Shown here: piece after piece, positions 26,795-35,071 of the stretch
Numbering within the stretch: position 1 is the first letter of the stretch
Layout of the letters: the number at the start of each line of letters is the position of its first letter
Source of the DNA: Marinimicrobium locisalis
GTDB taxonomy: Bacteria > Pseudomonadota > Gammaproteobacteria > Pseudomonadales > Cellvibrionaceae
Length of the DNA: 64,000 bases
Assembly: GCF_039822625.1 (NCBI RefSeq)
Contig: NZ_JBDLLG010000019.1
Span: 43,502 to 107,501, forward strand
Reading direction: 5' to 3'
Notes under the pieces: model-generated
Database searches by the model: none
Told to the model about the DNA's origin: nothing
Seen by the model: only the letters and a program-made list of their open reading frames with translations
Translations under genes and position numbers: made by a program

Positions 26795-26992
26795 ATGCAT
26801 CATCATCGAATCTTTATCGACCGCCGAAGGGGAAGAGATCGGCGCCGGGAAAGGGACCCCTGTGCGCAGATGCCTCTGGACCTCTACCACCGCAAACGCC
26901 GTAAATCCAAAGACCGGCGGGCTTCCAGCCGTTCGTTGGAACAGGATTACTACGCCTACTTCTCAAAGCACGCCCCTTACTCAAACCACTGA
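26795..26992 (+). CDS. Small basic protein of unknown function
   Basis: 65 residues, very rich in Arg and Lys. MHHHRIFIDRRRGRDRRRER is followed by a DLYHRKRRKSKDRR block and an aromatic tail (DYYAYF). The DRR-type repeats and the DPC...MPLDLYHRKRRKS arrangement recall a short conserved protein seen in Pseudomonas and Marinobacter; function unknown. It lies divergently from bolA. Its last 12 bases overlap the convergent third gene of the ZorAB-like operon. Confidence 0.65.
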   Translation: MHHHRIFIDRRRGRDRRRERDPCAQMPLDLYHRKRRKSKDRRASSRSLEQDYYAYFSKHAPYSNH

Positions 26993-27535
26993 GTCCAGGG
27001 CGCGCAGCACATCCGAGGTGATCGGGTAAACGGGATATTCCCGGAAAAAGTCCTCCACATTGAACTGCTCGAGGACCCGATCGCTGTACTCCCGGTGGCG
27101 CGCCCGAGCCGCGTCAAAACCGCGAAACTGCAGCTGTTGAAGGCAGTCAGAACATACCCGCCAGGGCCAGGGATCCGGCGCCGGCAGCGCGGTGGCCACC
27201 GCAACCCGCTTCTCGGGCGAAGCCCGACGCACCGCCTGAAGGCTACGACAATACGCCAAATGATAACAGGGCGCCGCCCAGCCCGAACCTGCCTCTGCGC
27301 CTCCGGGAGCATTCATCCAAAGCAAAACCCGGCTGTTTTTGTAGGCCAAGGTATAGTCGGGCAGGCAGCGCAGCTGGGCCCAGCCCAACCACACCCCCGC
27401 TACCAACCGTTCCCGCTCGGCGGCGGTCAGGTGTAACCGGGGGTCAAAGAACTCAAAGGCTCCGAGCTTGTCCGCCCCCATTGCCTCCCGCAGGCGGCTA
27501 AAGGGGGCAAACTGAAGAAAGTCCGGTAGCTTCAA
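26981..27535 (-). CDS. Third gene of ZorAB-like operon; small protein with two cysteine pairs
   Basis: 184 residues, no family recognised. A likely zinc site is C90-x5-C96 (PCYHLAYCRSL) with C128-x2-C131 (VCSDCL), followed by QLQFRGFD and a charged region ending in VEDFFREYPVYP. The start is probably TTG at 27535, which overlaps the zorB stop (TTGA) and has GGAGGAG five bases before it. It is strictly coupled to the two channel genes upstream. It lacks the helicase (ZorD), ZorC or HNH (ZorE) features of described Zorya effectors. A nucleic-acid-binding or sensor role is a guess. Confidence 0.7.
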   Translation of the reverse strand: MKLPDFLQFAPFSRLREAMGADKLGAFEFFDPRLHLTAAERERLVAGVWLGWAQLRCLPDYTLAYKNSRVLLWMNAPGGAEAGSGWAAPCYHLAYCRSLQAVRRASPEKRVAVATALPAPDPWPWRVCSDCLQQLQFRGFDAARARHREYSDRVLEQFNVEDFFREYPVYPITSDVLRALDSVV

Positions 27536-28263
27536 GGAGACTCCTCCTCCAACAACCCTTCTATGCGGGACTCCGCGTCGGTGCGCAATCGAAATTCCAC
27601 GCGACGCGAGCGCGCCGGGTCCTCTACCCCATTTTCCATTACCACCTTGGAGGAGGACAAACCGTTGGCCGTCAGGTGTGCTTTGATCCAGTCGCGCTCG
27701 CCACTCACTTCCGGCAGGGACAAAAGGTAGGCCAAGGTCGTACGGGTTCGAGCCTGGGAGAGTGCCATATTGCGGATATAGGCCTCACGCTCGGGGAGCG
27801 ACCCCCAGCCGCTGGAGGTGTGGCCCTCAATCCGAACTTCGAGAATGTCGTCCCGGTACTTTGCAGAGGTAATGATACCCAGGTACCGGGGGAAAAAATC
27901 CTCAAGAATCTCCCGGAACGCCGGCCTGAGGGTATCTTCCCCCTGAGGGAAAAGCACCTCGGTGTCGTAAAAGCGCAGGCTCAGGTTCCGGTTCAACTCC
28001 GCCCCCCAACGGGGCAGGTCCTCCTCAAACTCCTCGTATAAGTCCTCGTACAACTGAGTACGCAGGCGGTCATAGAGCACCGCCACGTCCCGCACCTTGC
28101 GGCTTTCAATTTCCAGTTGAACCATGTACACCACGGCAATCAGGAGAAACACCATCATCAACCCGCCCATCAGGTCACTGACGGAAACCCAATGCTCCTC
28201 GTGCTCTACCTCATGATTGGGGCGGGGGCTCAGCGGGTTTTGCTCATTGCGCGTTTGTGTCAT
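27532..28263 (-). CDS. ZorB-like OmpA/MotB-type stator subunit
   Basis: 243 residues. One N-terminal membrane helix (WVSVSDLMGGLMMVFLLIAVVY) contains an Asp in SDLM at the place of the essential proton-carrying Asp of MotB and ZorB. The C-terminal half is an OmpA-like peptidoglycan-binding domain (EVRIEGHTSSGWG ... MALSQARTRTTLAYL ... SRRVEFRLR). The start lies 20 bases inside the end of the zorA-like gene. The pairing of SDLMxGLMMVFL with an OmpA domain is typical of ZorB rather than flagellar MotB. Confidence 0.85.
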   Translation of the reverse strand: MTQTRNEQNPLSPRPNHEVEHEEHWVSVSDLMGGLMMVFLLIAVVYMVQLEIESRKVRDVAVLYDRLRTQLYEDLYEEFEEDLPRWGAELNRNLSLRFYDTEVLFPQGEDTLRPAFREILEDFFPRYLGIITSAKYRDDILEVRIEGHTSSGWGSLPEREAYIRNMALSQARTRTTLAYLLSLPEVSGERDWIKAHLTANGLSSSKVVMENGVEDPARSRRVEFRLRTDAESRIEGLLEEESP

Positions 28264-29524
28264 GAGTTCGCTGTTCTTGATGGGTGGCGGCTTCGGACGC
28301 TTGAACCAGTGCGCGCAGACGGTCGGTCAGCGGCGCATAGTCATTGACAAACTTTTCCGACAGAGAGGTTAGCTGATAACCGAACGTCGTCAGGGCTTTG
28401 GTCAGCTCGTTTTCCAGCGCCTGGTCGAGCTGCGCCAGTTGCTCATCGGTACGTTGAACCAACGTTTCCACCTGCCGGTGCATTCCCTGCTGAGACTGCG
28501 AAAGGCTGTCGGCCAGGTTGCGGTGCACCTCGGCCGAGGTATCCCGCAAAGCGCGTGAGGCCTCATCCAGTACCTGGCTGAGTTGCTGTTGGTTACGTGT
28601 GACGCTTTCGGTCAACTGGTCGGTCAGCGCGTCTACCCGCCCTTCCAGGGACGGTAGGCCCGCCGCTGCTTTGTCCGCCACCGAGGCCAGTTGGGAAAGA
28701 TACTGGTCGAGCCCCTGAGATTGGGCTTGCAAGGCTTCCATCAGCCCGCCCAGAGACTCGGAGACCTGATTGAACACCTCTGAGTGGGTGACCACTTTCT
28801 CATAGGCCCGGCTGGCCTTATCGAGCAGCTCGCCGTTGGATTTCTGGGTGACCAGCAATTCCTGCAATTCAGTTTTGTAGTTCTGCTGCCAGAGCAGCAT
28901 ATTGCCCACGGCCTCGTTGAGCTTTTTGAAATTCTCCCCGTACTGCACGTCTATTTGAGCATTGAAATCCGTCAACACCGTTTCCAGGGCGTGAGTCAGA
29001 GCCCGAGTGTTGGCCTCGGTCATGTCGGTTTGGTACTGCGCCAGGGAGTGTTTGAGCTCCGCCATTTCCGTCTGCTGCTCCCGCCGCAACCCTTGAATCG
29101 CACTGTGAAGGCCCCCGTATTCGGAGTCTGACAGGGAGCGGTGAATATCCGAGAGCAAGTTGGCCAAGTCATCCACCGTCGCCGCCTCGTAGCTGGATTG
29201 GCGACGGTGCTGGCGCAGGGTGGTCGCCAGGTGGCGAAACTTGACCAAAAGGGCCCCGAGCAAACCGGCGATAGAGGTCCAGAACGCCGTTTGCAAGCCC
29301 TCAATCAGGCCGGGCACACTGGACTGAATATCGGTGGTATCAAACTCCAGCAGCCCCATCGCTACCCCGATGAAAGTGCCAAAAATACCGGTACTGGTCA
29401 GAATGGTGGGAGCGTGGACCGCGCTTTGGGACGAATAACCGGGGCCAATGAAGTAAACCGTCATCAGGGCAATTAACGCCATCAGCACCAGTGAAAGTGT
29501 GGAAAAATCGTTCAGAAAATCCAT
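28244..29524 (-). CDS. ZorA-like MotA/TolQ/ExbB-type proton channel with coiled-coil tail
   Basis: 426 residues. Three membrane segments lie in the first 100 residues (about 9-26, 44-63, 77-95) with TILTSTGIFGTFIGVAMGL and QTAFWTSIAGLLGALL, the MotA/ExbB channel core as seen in ZorA. The remaining 330 residues are almost entirely heptad-like, Gln/Glu/Leu-rich, as expected for the long cytoplasmic tail of ZorA, though shorter than in E. coli type I. ATG at 29524 is chosen; a TTG at 29569 is also in frame. Neither has a clear Shine-Dalgarno. It is the first gene of a three-gene overlapping operon. Confidence 0.85.
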   Translation of the reverse strand: MDFLNDFSTLSLVLMALIALMTVYFIGPGYSSQSAVHAPTILTSTGIFGTFIGVAMGLLEFDTTDIQSSVPGLIEGLQTAFWTSIAGLLGALLVKFRHLATTLRQHRRQSSYEAATVDDLANLLSDIHRSLSDSEYGGLHSAIQGLRREQQTEMAELKHSLAQYQTDMTEANTRALTHALETVLTDFNAQIDVQYGENFKKLNEAVGNMLLWQQNYKTELQELLVTQKSNGELLDKASRAYEKVVTHSEVFNQVSESLGGLMEALQAQSQGLDQYLSQLASVADKAAAGLPSLEGRVDALTDQLTESVTRNQQQLSQVLDEASRALRDTSAEVHRNLADSLSQSQQGMHRQVETLVQRTDEQLAQLDQALENELTKALTTFGYQLTSLSEKFVNDYAPLTDRLRALVQASEAATHQEQRTHDTNAQ

Positions 29525-29613
29525 AGGGGCCTGAATGCCACAGGGGCCTAAAATAGAGAGTGCCTTCAAGAGTAGAGTATCTTTACGGCGTTATAGACGG
29601 CCCCGAGTGTAGC

Positions 29614-30813
29614 CTATTCGCGGCTTCCTAGCCATGCCAGCCCCGCTGGGGCGAAGGCACCGTCACTGGCGTTGGCGGGAATCAACCGAGCCCGGCAGCC
29701 AGTGCGCGCCGAATACTCGGTCTCCACGGCGGCCTGCAGTATCGGAAGATCCACCGTGCGCGCCAGGGCGATCACACAACCGCCGAAACCTCCGCCGGTC
29801 ATGCGTACACCGGCTTGCCCCCGCGCGGCACGAGCGAGAAGGAAGACTAGCGTATCAATGGCGGGGGTGGAAATGTCGAAGTCATCGCGCATGGAGCGGT
29901 GGGATTCCATCATCACCGTGGCCAGCGTGGCCATGTCCGCGCGGCCCAGGGCATCGGCGGCGAGCAAGGTGCGCTCGTTCTCACTCAGTACATGGTGCGC
30001 CCTGTGAAACAGCAACGGATCAAGCTTGCCCTCCGCCGCCTTTAGTTGCTCAAGGGTAACCTCTCGCAAACTGCGGGCCCCGAAAAAGGCGGCGGCCGAT
30101 TCACACTGCTCCCGACGCAAGTTGTATTCGCTCTCGACCAAGCCCCGGGTCACGCCGCTGTCCACAATAAGCAGCGACCAGTCATCCGGTAAGGGGACCG
30201 CGCGGGTTTGCAGAGAGCGGCAGTCAATCAAAAGCGCTTTACCCACCTGCCCCTGGGCACTGACCAGTTGATCCATAATGCCACAGTTGCAGCCGACAAA
30301 CTCGTTCTCTGCCCGCTGCCCCAACTGAGCGGCCCGCTCAGAGGTGATCGGTTCTTCACTTAGGGCGGTCAGCACCCGAATCAGCGCCATCTCCAGTGCC
30401 GCGGAGCTGCTTAAGCCGGCGCCGGAAGGCACGTTGCCATGAATAATCAAATCCGCGCCACATAGATGATAGCCGTCAGCCAACAGAGCCTGCACGACGC
30501 CGCGCAGGTAATCCGACCAAGGCGAGACCGGGTCGTTTTCCATGGGTTTGTCCAGCGAAAACCGAACGGACTGACCCTGAATATCCAGGGCAGTCGCCTG
30601 AATCTGGCGGTCGTGCCGGGGCGCGGCGGCGACGGCGTTAACATAGTCAATGGCGGCCGGCAGCACGAAACCGTCGTTGTAATCAGTGTGCTCACCTATC
30701 AGATTCACTCGCCCGGGGGCCTGGGCCAAGACAGAGGGGGGGCGGTGATACCGAGCTTCAAACTGTTCTGCCAAAAGGCGGGCGTCGATGTGGGGCACAA
30801 GCTCTCCAACCAT
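29614..30813 (-). CDS. galK: Galactokinase
   Basis: GalK phosphorylates galactose to galactose 1-phosphate (Leloir pathway) and belongs to the GHMP kinases. The 399-residue protein has the galactokinase signature RVNLIGEHTDYNDGFVLP, the ATP-binding GNVPSGAGLSSSAALEMAL, and the C-terminal MTGGGFGGCVIAL. No galT, galE or galactose transporter is in this window, so it is a detached member of the pathway. It lies upstream of the ZorA-like gene on the same strand, 89 bases away. Confidence 0.95.
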   Translation of the reverse strand: MVGELVPHIDARLLAEQFEARYHRPPSVLAQAPGRVNLIGEHTDYNDGFVLPAAIDYVNAVAAAPRHDRQIQATALDIQGQSVRFSLDKPMENDPVSPWSDYLRGVVQALLADGYHLCGADLIIHGNVPSGAGLSSSAALEMALIRVLTALSEEPITSERAAQLGQRAENEFVGCNCGIMDQLVSAQGQVGKALLIDCRSLQTRAVPLPDDWSLLIVDSGVTRGLVESEYNLRREQCESAAAFFGARSLREVTLEQLKAAEGKLDPLLFHRAHHVLSENERTLLAADALGRADMATLATVMMESHRSMRDDFDISTPAIDTLVFLLARAARGQAGVRMTGGGFGGCVIALARTVDLPILQAAVETEYSARTGCRARLIPANASDGAFAPAGLAWLGSRE

Positions 30814-30886
30814 ATTATTTATAAGATAATTTAATTAACCTCAATCTACCCCAATAACCACGCAGACACAAGATGAACCCCGGACT

Positions 30887-31014
30887 GTTGAGGGCTCTCC
30901 ACCTAACCAACCGCTGAAGGCTCTCACCTAACCAGCCGCTGAAGGCTCTCCACCTAGCCAGCCCGCTGAGGGCTCTCCATCTAACCAAACGCTGAGGGCT
31001 CTCACCCAACCAGC
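30887..31014 (-). repeat. Five-unit 25-27-bp tandem repeat across the dgkA stop codon
   Basis: Five imperfect copies of a unit like GCTGAGGGCTCTCCACCTAA followed by CCAGCC run head to tail. The rightmost copy covers the last codons and the stop of dgkA (RRLVG-stop); the other four extend downstream between dgkA and galK. Unit length alternates between 25 and 27 bases, because CTCTCC and CTCTC variants alternate. No inverted symmetry or constant spacer is present. Confidence 0.85.
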
Positions 31015-31376
31015 CGTCGAAACAGAAAGGCGCCCCAGATGATGGCGAGAAGAATCAGGCTTAGCAGAACCAACGCGGACCCCATATCCTTGGCGCGGGC
31101 GGCAAGCACATGTATTTCATCCCCGGTTCGATCGATGGCCGCTTCCACCGCCGAGTTGGCCATTTCCGCCATCAGCACCCAGAACAGACTGGAAATCAGA
31201 AAGAGCTGTTCAAGCATCCCCTCTCCCAGCCAGAACGCCAGAGGCAGCAATATCAGCGCCAGATACACTTCCTGACGAAAAGCGGCTTCGAACCGCCACG
31301 CCGCCGCGAAACCGTGCAGCGAATAACCAAAGGCATTGATAATCCGGCGGAGGCCGGTTTTGCCAGGCTTGGGCAT
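31002..31376 (-). CDS. dgkA: Diacylglycerol kinase (prokaryotic, integral membrane)
   Basis: DgkA rephosphorylates diacylglycerol released during membrane-derived oligosaccharide or lipid turnover. The 124-residue protein has three membrane segments and the family signature EMANSAVEAAIDR, with the catalytic Glu, preceded by FRQEVYLALI. Length matches E. coli DgkA (122). The gene's tail is the first unit of a tandem repeat. Confidence 0.94.
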   Translation of the reverse strand: MPKPGKTGLRRIINAFGYSLHGFAAAWRFEAAFRQEVYLALILLPLAFWLGEGMLEQLFLISSLFWVLMAEMANSAVEAAIDRTGDEIHVLAARAKDMGSALVLLSLILLAIIWGAFLFRRLVG

Positions 31377-31529
31377 GGGGAAATCTCCAGAGGGCCATCG
31401 GAAACGCGCTTAAGGTAGCGGATTGTCAGCAGGATGAGAATGGCGTTTTTCACGCTGTCATAGAAGATTCACACCTGAGTGATATCAATGGAAGCGTTGA
31501 AGGCTAATCCCCATGCAAGGCGGTGTGCT

Positions 31530-32081
31530 ATGAACAGTCTGTTTGAACGCGTCCATCGGCTCGACACCCTGGCTTTTCTTTGGCTGCATGTCACCAAGCG
31601 CTCCCCTTACCGCAAGTCCGTTCGCTGGATTTCGCGCACCGGAGACGGCCACCTCTACGTCCTGGCGGCCATTGCCATCGCACTGATGGAACCCCATCGG
31701 GGGACCGCTTTCGTGCTGGCCGGCGCCCTTGCCTATACGCTGGATGTGAGCCTGTACCTGATTCTTAAAAACGCCATCAAACGCGACCGGCCAGCCATGA
31801 AAATTGACTTTTACGAAGCGTGGATCACGCCCTCGGACCAGTTTAGCTTTCCCTCCGGCCACACCGCCGCCGCCTTTTTGTTCGCCGCGTTGATCGCAAG
31901 CTTCTACCCGGCATTTGCCCTCCCCTGCTACCTTTGGGCCACTCTAATTGGGGCCAGCCGAGTCCTACTCGGGGTACACTACCCCAGCGATATCGCCGCC
32001 GGGGCGCTGCTTGGCTCCGGCGCGGCTTTGGCCGGACTTTACCTGGCACCACTGCTGGAGCCAACTTCAGGAATATTATGA
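31530..32081 (+). CDS. PAP2 family lipid phosphatase
   Basis: PAP2 phosphatases remove phosphate from membrane lipids such as phosphatidate or undecaprenyl diphosphate. All three motifs are visible in the 183-residue protein: KNAIKRDRPAMK (motif 1), SFPSGHTAAAF (motif 2) and SRVLLGVHYPSD (motif 3). About five membrane segments. The ATG at 31530 is chosen; the longer frame from 31479 adds 17 polar residues. Its stop overlaps the next gene's ATG (ATGA), so the two are coupled. Confidence 0.9.
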   Translation: MNSLFERVHRLDTLAFLWLHVTKRSPYRKSVRWISRTGDGHLYVLAAIAIALMEPHRGTAFVLAGALAYTLDVSLYLILKNAIKRDRPAMKIDFYEAWITPSDQFSFPSGHTAAAFLFAALIASFYPAFALPCYLWATLIGASRVLLGVHYPSDIAAGALLGSGAALAGLYLAPLLEPTSGIL

Positions 32082-33145
32082 AAATATTGTACGGTGTTCA
32101 GGGCACGGGCAACGGCCATACCACCCGCGCCCGAGTTATGGCCCGTGCCCTGGCCGAGCAGGGCGTGGAGGTGGACTGGGTGTTTTCCGGTCGGCCTCCG
32201 GCGGATTATTTCGATATGGACCTCTTCGGTGACTACCGCTGCTTTCGAGGACTCACCTTTGTCACCCGCCACGGCCGCGTGCGTTACCCACAAACGCTGG
32301 TAAACAGCCATTTGCGCCGGCTCTACCGTGACATCCGCTCACTGGATGTCAGCCGGTACGATTTGCTGCTCAACGACTTTGAGCCGGTCACCGCCTGGGC
32401 AGCTCGACGGGCGGGGCTTCCCAGCATCGGCCTTTCCCACCAGTGCGCATTTTTGCACCCTATCCCCAAACGGGGCGAGAACCTGTTCGTGCGCTGGTTT
32501 ATGCGTAACTTTGCACCGGTGAAGCAGGCCGTGGGCCTGCACTGGCATCACTTCAACCAACCCATTTTGCCACCGCTGGTCGAACCGTCTCACTACCCCA
32601 ACGAGTGCCGGGAAAAGCAGTGCCTGGTGTACCTGCCCTTTGCACAGCTGGAGGATATCCTCCCTCAGTTGCGGGCTTTCCCTGAGACGGAGTTTTACGT
32701 TTACCAGAAGGTGCCAGAAGCCATTGATGAGGGCCACATTCACATTCGCCCCTTTTCCCGCGAGGGGTTTCAGGCCGACCTGCACCGCTGCGAAGGCGTA
32801 ATCTGCAGCGCGGGGTTTGAACTGCCGAGCGAGGCCATACAGCTGGGCAAAAAACTGCTGGTTCAACCCGTGGTGGGGCAAATGGAGCAACAGTCCAACG
32901 CGCTGGCGTTGAGCCAACTGGGGTATGGGGCGGTAGCACAGGTGTTGACCGAACAGGCCATTGGAAACTGGCTGAGTAGCCCGCGTCCGAGACCGGTCGT
33001 CTATCCGGATGTGGCCCGAGCCTTGGCCCAGTGGCTTACCGGCGGCGAAACACAAAGCATCCAAGCCCTGCGAGACCGACTATGGAGCCAGGTCCCTGAG
33101 CCGGATGCCCCGCCGAGCCGCGAGGCAGCAGCCAGCGTCGGTTGA
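32078..33145 (+). CDS. MJ1255/VC2487-family glycosyltransferase
   Basis: 355 residues with the N-terminal ILYGVQGTGNGHTTRARVMARAL motif of GT-B-fold enzymes in this group. The C-terminal donor region contains CEGVICSAGFELPSEAIQLGKKLLVQPV. The acceptor is unknown. The ATG at 32078 is used; the upstream frame lies in the PAP2 gene. Coupling to a PAP2 lipid phosphatase suggests a lipid-linked substrate (inference). Confidence 0.85.
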   Translation: MKILYGVQGTGNGHTTRARVMARALAEQGVEVDWVFSGRPPADYFDMDLFGDYRCFRGLTFVTRHGRVRYPQTLVNSHLRRLYRDIRSLDVSRYDLLLNDFEPVTAWAARRAGLPSIGLSHQCAFLHPIPKRGENLFVRWFMRNFAPVKQAVGLHWHHFNQPILPPLVEPSHYPNECREKQCLVYLPFAQLEDILPQLRAFPETEFYVYQKVPEAIDEGHIHIRPFSREGFQADLHRCEGVICSAGFELPSEAIQLGKKLLVQPVVGQMEQQSNALALSQLGYGAVAQVLTEQAIGNWLSSPRPRPVVYPDVARALAQWLTGGETQSIQALRDRLWSQVPEPDAPPSREAAASVG

Positions 33146-33168
33146 GGAGGCGCTTTACCACTGGATTT

Positions 33169-33582
33169 TTACCAATGGACCTTGCCGCGCTTTTGCTTGA
33201 TGGAGCCCCGGCGGGTTTTGCGGTCCATGCGCCTCTGCCGGGCGGCTTTGGACGGACGGGTGGCGCGGCGTTTTTTGGGCCGGTAACTCGCTCGGGCCAC
33301 CATCTCCCCCAACCGCTCAAGCGCATCCGCGCGGTTCTTCTCCCAGGTGCGAAAACGCTGGGCTTTGATGACCACGACCCCATCGCTCGTCAGTCGTTGG
33401 TCGCTGGTTTGCAGCAAGCGTTCTTTAACGTCATCGGGGAGGGAGGAGCCTTGCACGTCAAAACGTAGGTGCACCGCACTGTTCACTTTATTGACGTTCT
33501 GCCCTCCGGCGCCTTGGGCACGGATGGCCGTCAATTCTATTTCGTGTTCGGGAATCTCGAGGTGGGCGGTTATGGACAGCAT
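33169..33582 (-). CDS. arfB: Alternative ribosome-rescue factor ArfB
   Basis: ArfB (YaeJ) is a codon-independent peptidyl-tRNA hydrolase that frees stalled ribosomes. The catalytic GGQ is in IRAQGAGGQNVNKVNSAVHL. The C-terminal tail is highly basic (RPSKAARQRRMDRKTRRGS), as needed to enter the empty mRNA channel. 137 residues, matching the E. coli protein. It lies after rseC, where some relatives have a protease gene of the sigma-E pathway. Confidence 0.93.
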   Translation of the reverse strand: MLSITAHLEIPEHEIELTAIRAQGAGGQNVNKVNSAVHLRFDVQGSSLPDDVKERLLQTSDQRLTSDGVVVIKAQRFRTWEKNRADALERLGEMVARASYRPKKRRATRPSKAARQRRMDRKTRRGSIKQKRGKVHW

Positions 33583-33592
33583 GACACCAGCC

Positions 33593-34054
33593 TCACGAAG
33601 GAAGCACGGTAACCGGCTGGCACTCGTCCAGTAGCACCGGCTGCAGCCGGCGATCGTGGCGAGTTTGGTGGGCGCGCCAGCGCACCACCACGCCGCCGGC
33701 TATCAGACCCACCAGCGCGCCCAGTGCGCTCAAGCCGTCTGAGGCCCACCACTGCTGGGCCAACCCCGCACCGAGAATCATGGCAAGCAAGGGCACCAAG
33801 TAGACAAACAAAGAGCCTCTGACCACCACCGTTTCGGGTACTCCAATCTGGATTTCTTCACCCAGATGGTAGTTGGACGCATCACGCCCTTCCAGCAGCA
33901 CCCAAAGATAACTGGTATGCCCCATCAACCGGGACATCAGGCTCTGACCACACCCTTTTTGAGCCGCACAGCTGCCACAGGTTGACCGCTGGATGGTTTC
34001 CACCCATAGACCGTCCTGCTCCACAGCGACTATACGCCCGGTTTCGGTGATCAT
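33593..34054 (-). CDS. rseC: RseC/MucC, sigma-E operon membrane protein
   Basis: 153 residues. The N-terminus carries a cysteine cluster (STCGSCAAQKGCG) typical of RseC. Two membrane helices follow (about 80-98 and 103-122). RseC is a modulator of sigma-E activity, and in E. coli it is also tied to reduction of SoxR. It is the fourth gene of the rpoE operon. Confidence 0.9.
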   Translation of the reverse strand: MITETGRIVAVEQDGLWVETIQRSTCGSCAAQKGCGQSLMSRLMGHTSYLWVLLEGRDASNYHLGEEIQIGVPETVVVRGSLFVYLVPLLAMILGAGLAQQWWASDGLSALGALVGLIAGGVVVRWRAHQTRHDRRLQPVLLDECQPVTVLPS

Positions 34055-34111
34055 AGAAAAGCCTCTTTTAATCGCTCAAGCCGTGTCCGGCTCGTTTGTG
34101 GTGGGCGCGCT

Positions 34112-35065
34112 TTAGGGAGTCTGGCCGTTATGGGCGCTCGCCTGGCCGCTATGGTCGCTCGGCTGAACTCCACGGGCAAGCTGTTCCGCCACGGTGCCCG
34201 GGATCTCGCCCACCACTGTCAATCGGTATGCCGCCTCTCCGGTATCAAGCTGCCCCATAAAGGCGGAGATGGCGCCGCGCTGGGCCCGGCCCTCCACACT
34301 CAGCGCTCCATCATCCAGGGGCTGCAAAAACACAGAAAAACTGGCGAGGCCGTCAGTGTACATCAACATTGTGATGTTATCCGATAGCCGTCGCTCGCCT
34401 GAGTAAACAAATCCGCCCGGGAGCCAGTCCAGCTCCCAGCGGGTGGGCGCCCCACGGCTGAGTTCGGCACAGTGGCCGGGGTCGGAGGCGTTCGCTCCCG
34501 GCGATGCTTCCCAGTGACGTACCTCAGGGGCCAAGTCGAGCTCGACAAACTGAAAACGCTCCAGCAGCCGCTTTTGTTCATCGAAAAGAAGGGATTTGAG
34601 CAACAGGCCGGTTTCCTGATCCAGCCCCAACAGATAACCGTACCGAAACTGGTCTTTGGGACGGACTTCGACAATGGTCACGGTGCGACCGGCAATGCGG
34701 TCTTCACCCCGAACGGTAAGCTGATAGAAGTGATCGAGCCTCGATACCTCCTCAGCCGAGGCTTCGGGGTGCAGCAGCTGATAGCCCGTGGTTTCGCACA
34801 AGACCGAATCACCGAGCTGCCGTACAGCGCCCTCGGGGCCATTGAGGTATTCCAAACGCTCGTGAACTTCGCCCCCTTTCATCCAGTGTTGCACCCGAAA
34901 GCTTTCCATTTCGCTGCGGTGCTCGTAGGTAAAAGTACCTTGGTAGTGGAGGGTTTGGCGGGCTTGCTCCATGCGTTGCAATAGTGCCAGCGGGTCGTTA
35001 CTGCTGGCCCAGGTAACACTGGAGGCCAGCAGCAACAGTACAACAATAGCGCGACTCGGCCTCAC
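34112..35065 (-). CDS. rseB: RseB/MucB, periplasmic regulator of sigma-E
   Basis: RseB binds the periplasmic part of RseA and blocks its cleavage until mislocalised lipoproteins or LPS displace it. The 317-residue protein has a signal peptide (MRPSRAIVVLLLLASSVTWASS) and the LolA-like lipid-binding fold (YQGTFTYEHRSEMESFRVQHW). The start is GTG at 35065, with GAGGAG nine bases upstream. rseA ends 6 bases before it. Confidence 0.92.
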   Translation of the reverse strand: MRPSRAIVVLLLLASSVTWASSNDPLALLQRMEQARQTLHYQGTFTYEHRSEMESFRVQHWMKGGEVHERLEYLNGPEGAVRQLGDSVLCETTGYQLLHPEASAEEVSRLDHFYQLTVRGEDRIAGRTVTIVEVRPKDQFRYGYLLGLDQETGLLLKSLLFDEQKRLLERFQFVELDLAPEVRHWEASPGANASDPGHCAELSRGAPTRWELDWLPGGFVYSGERRLSDNITMLMYTDGLASFSVFLQPLDDGALSVEGRAQRGAISAFMGQLDTGEAAYRLTVVGEIPGTVAEQLARGVQPSDHSGQASAHNGQTP

Positions 35066-35071
35066 GGCGAA

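Noticed and set aside
30887..31014. Possible CRISPR array
   Set aside because: Units are contiguous with no spacers and one unit is dgkA coding sequence; a simple tandem repeat.
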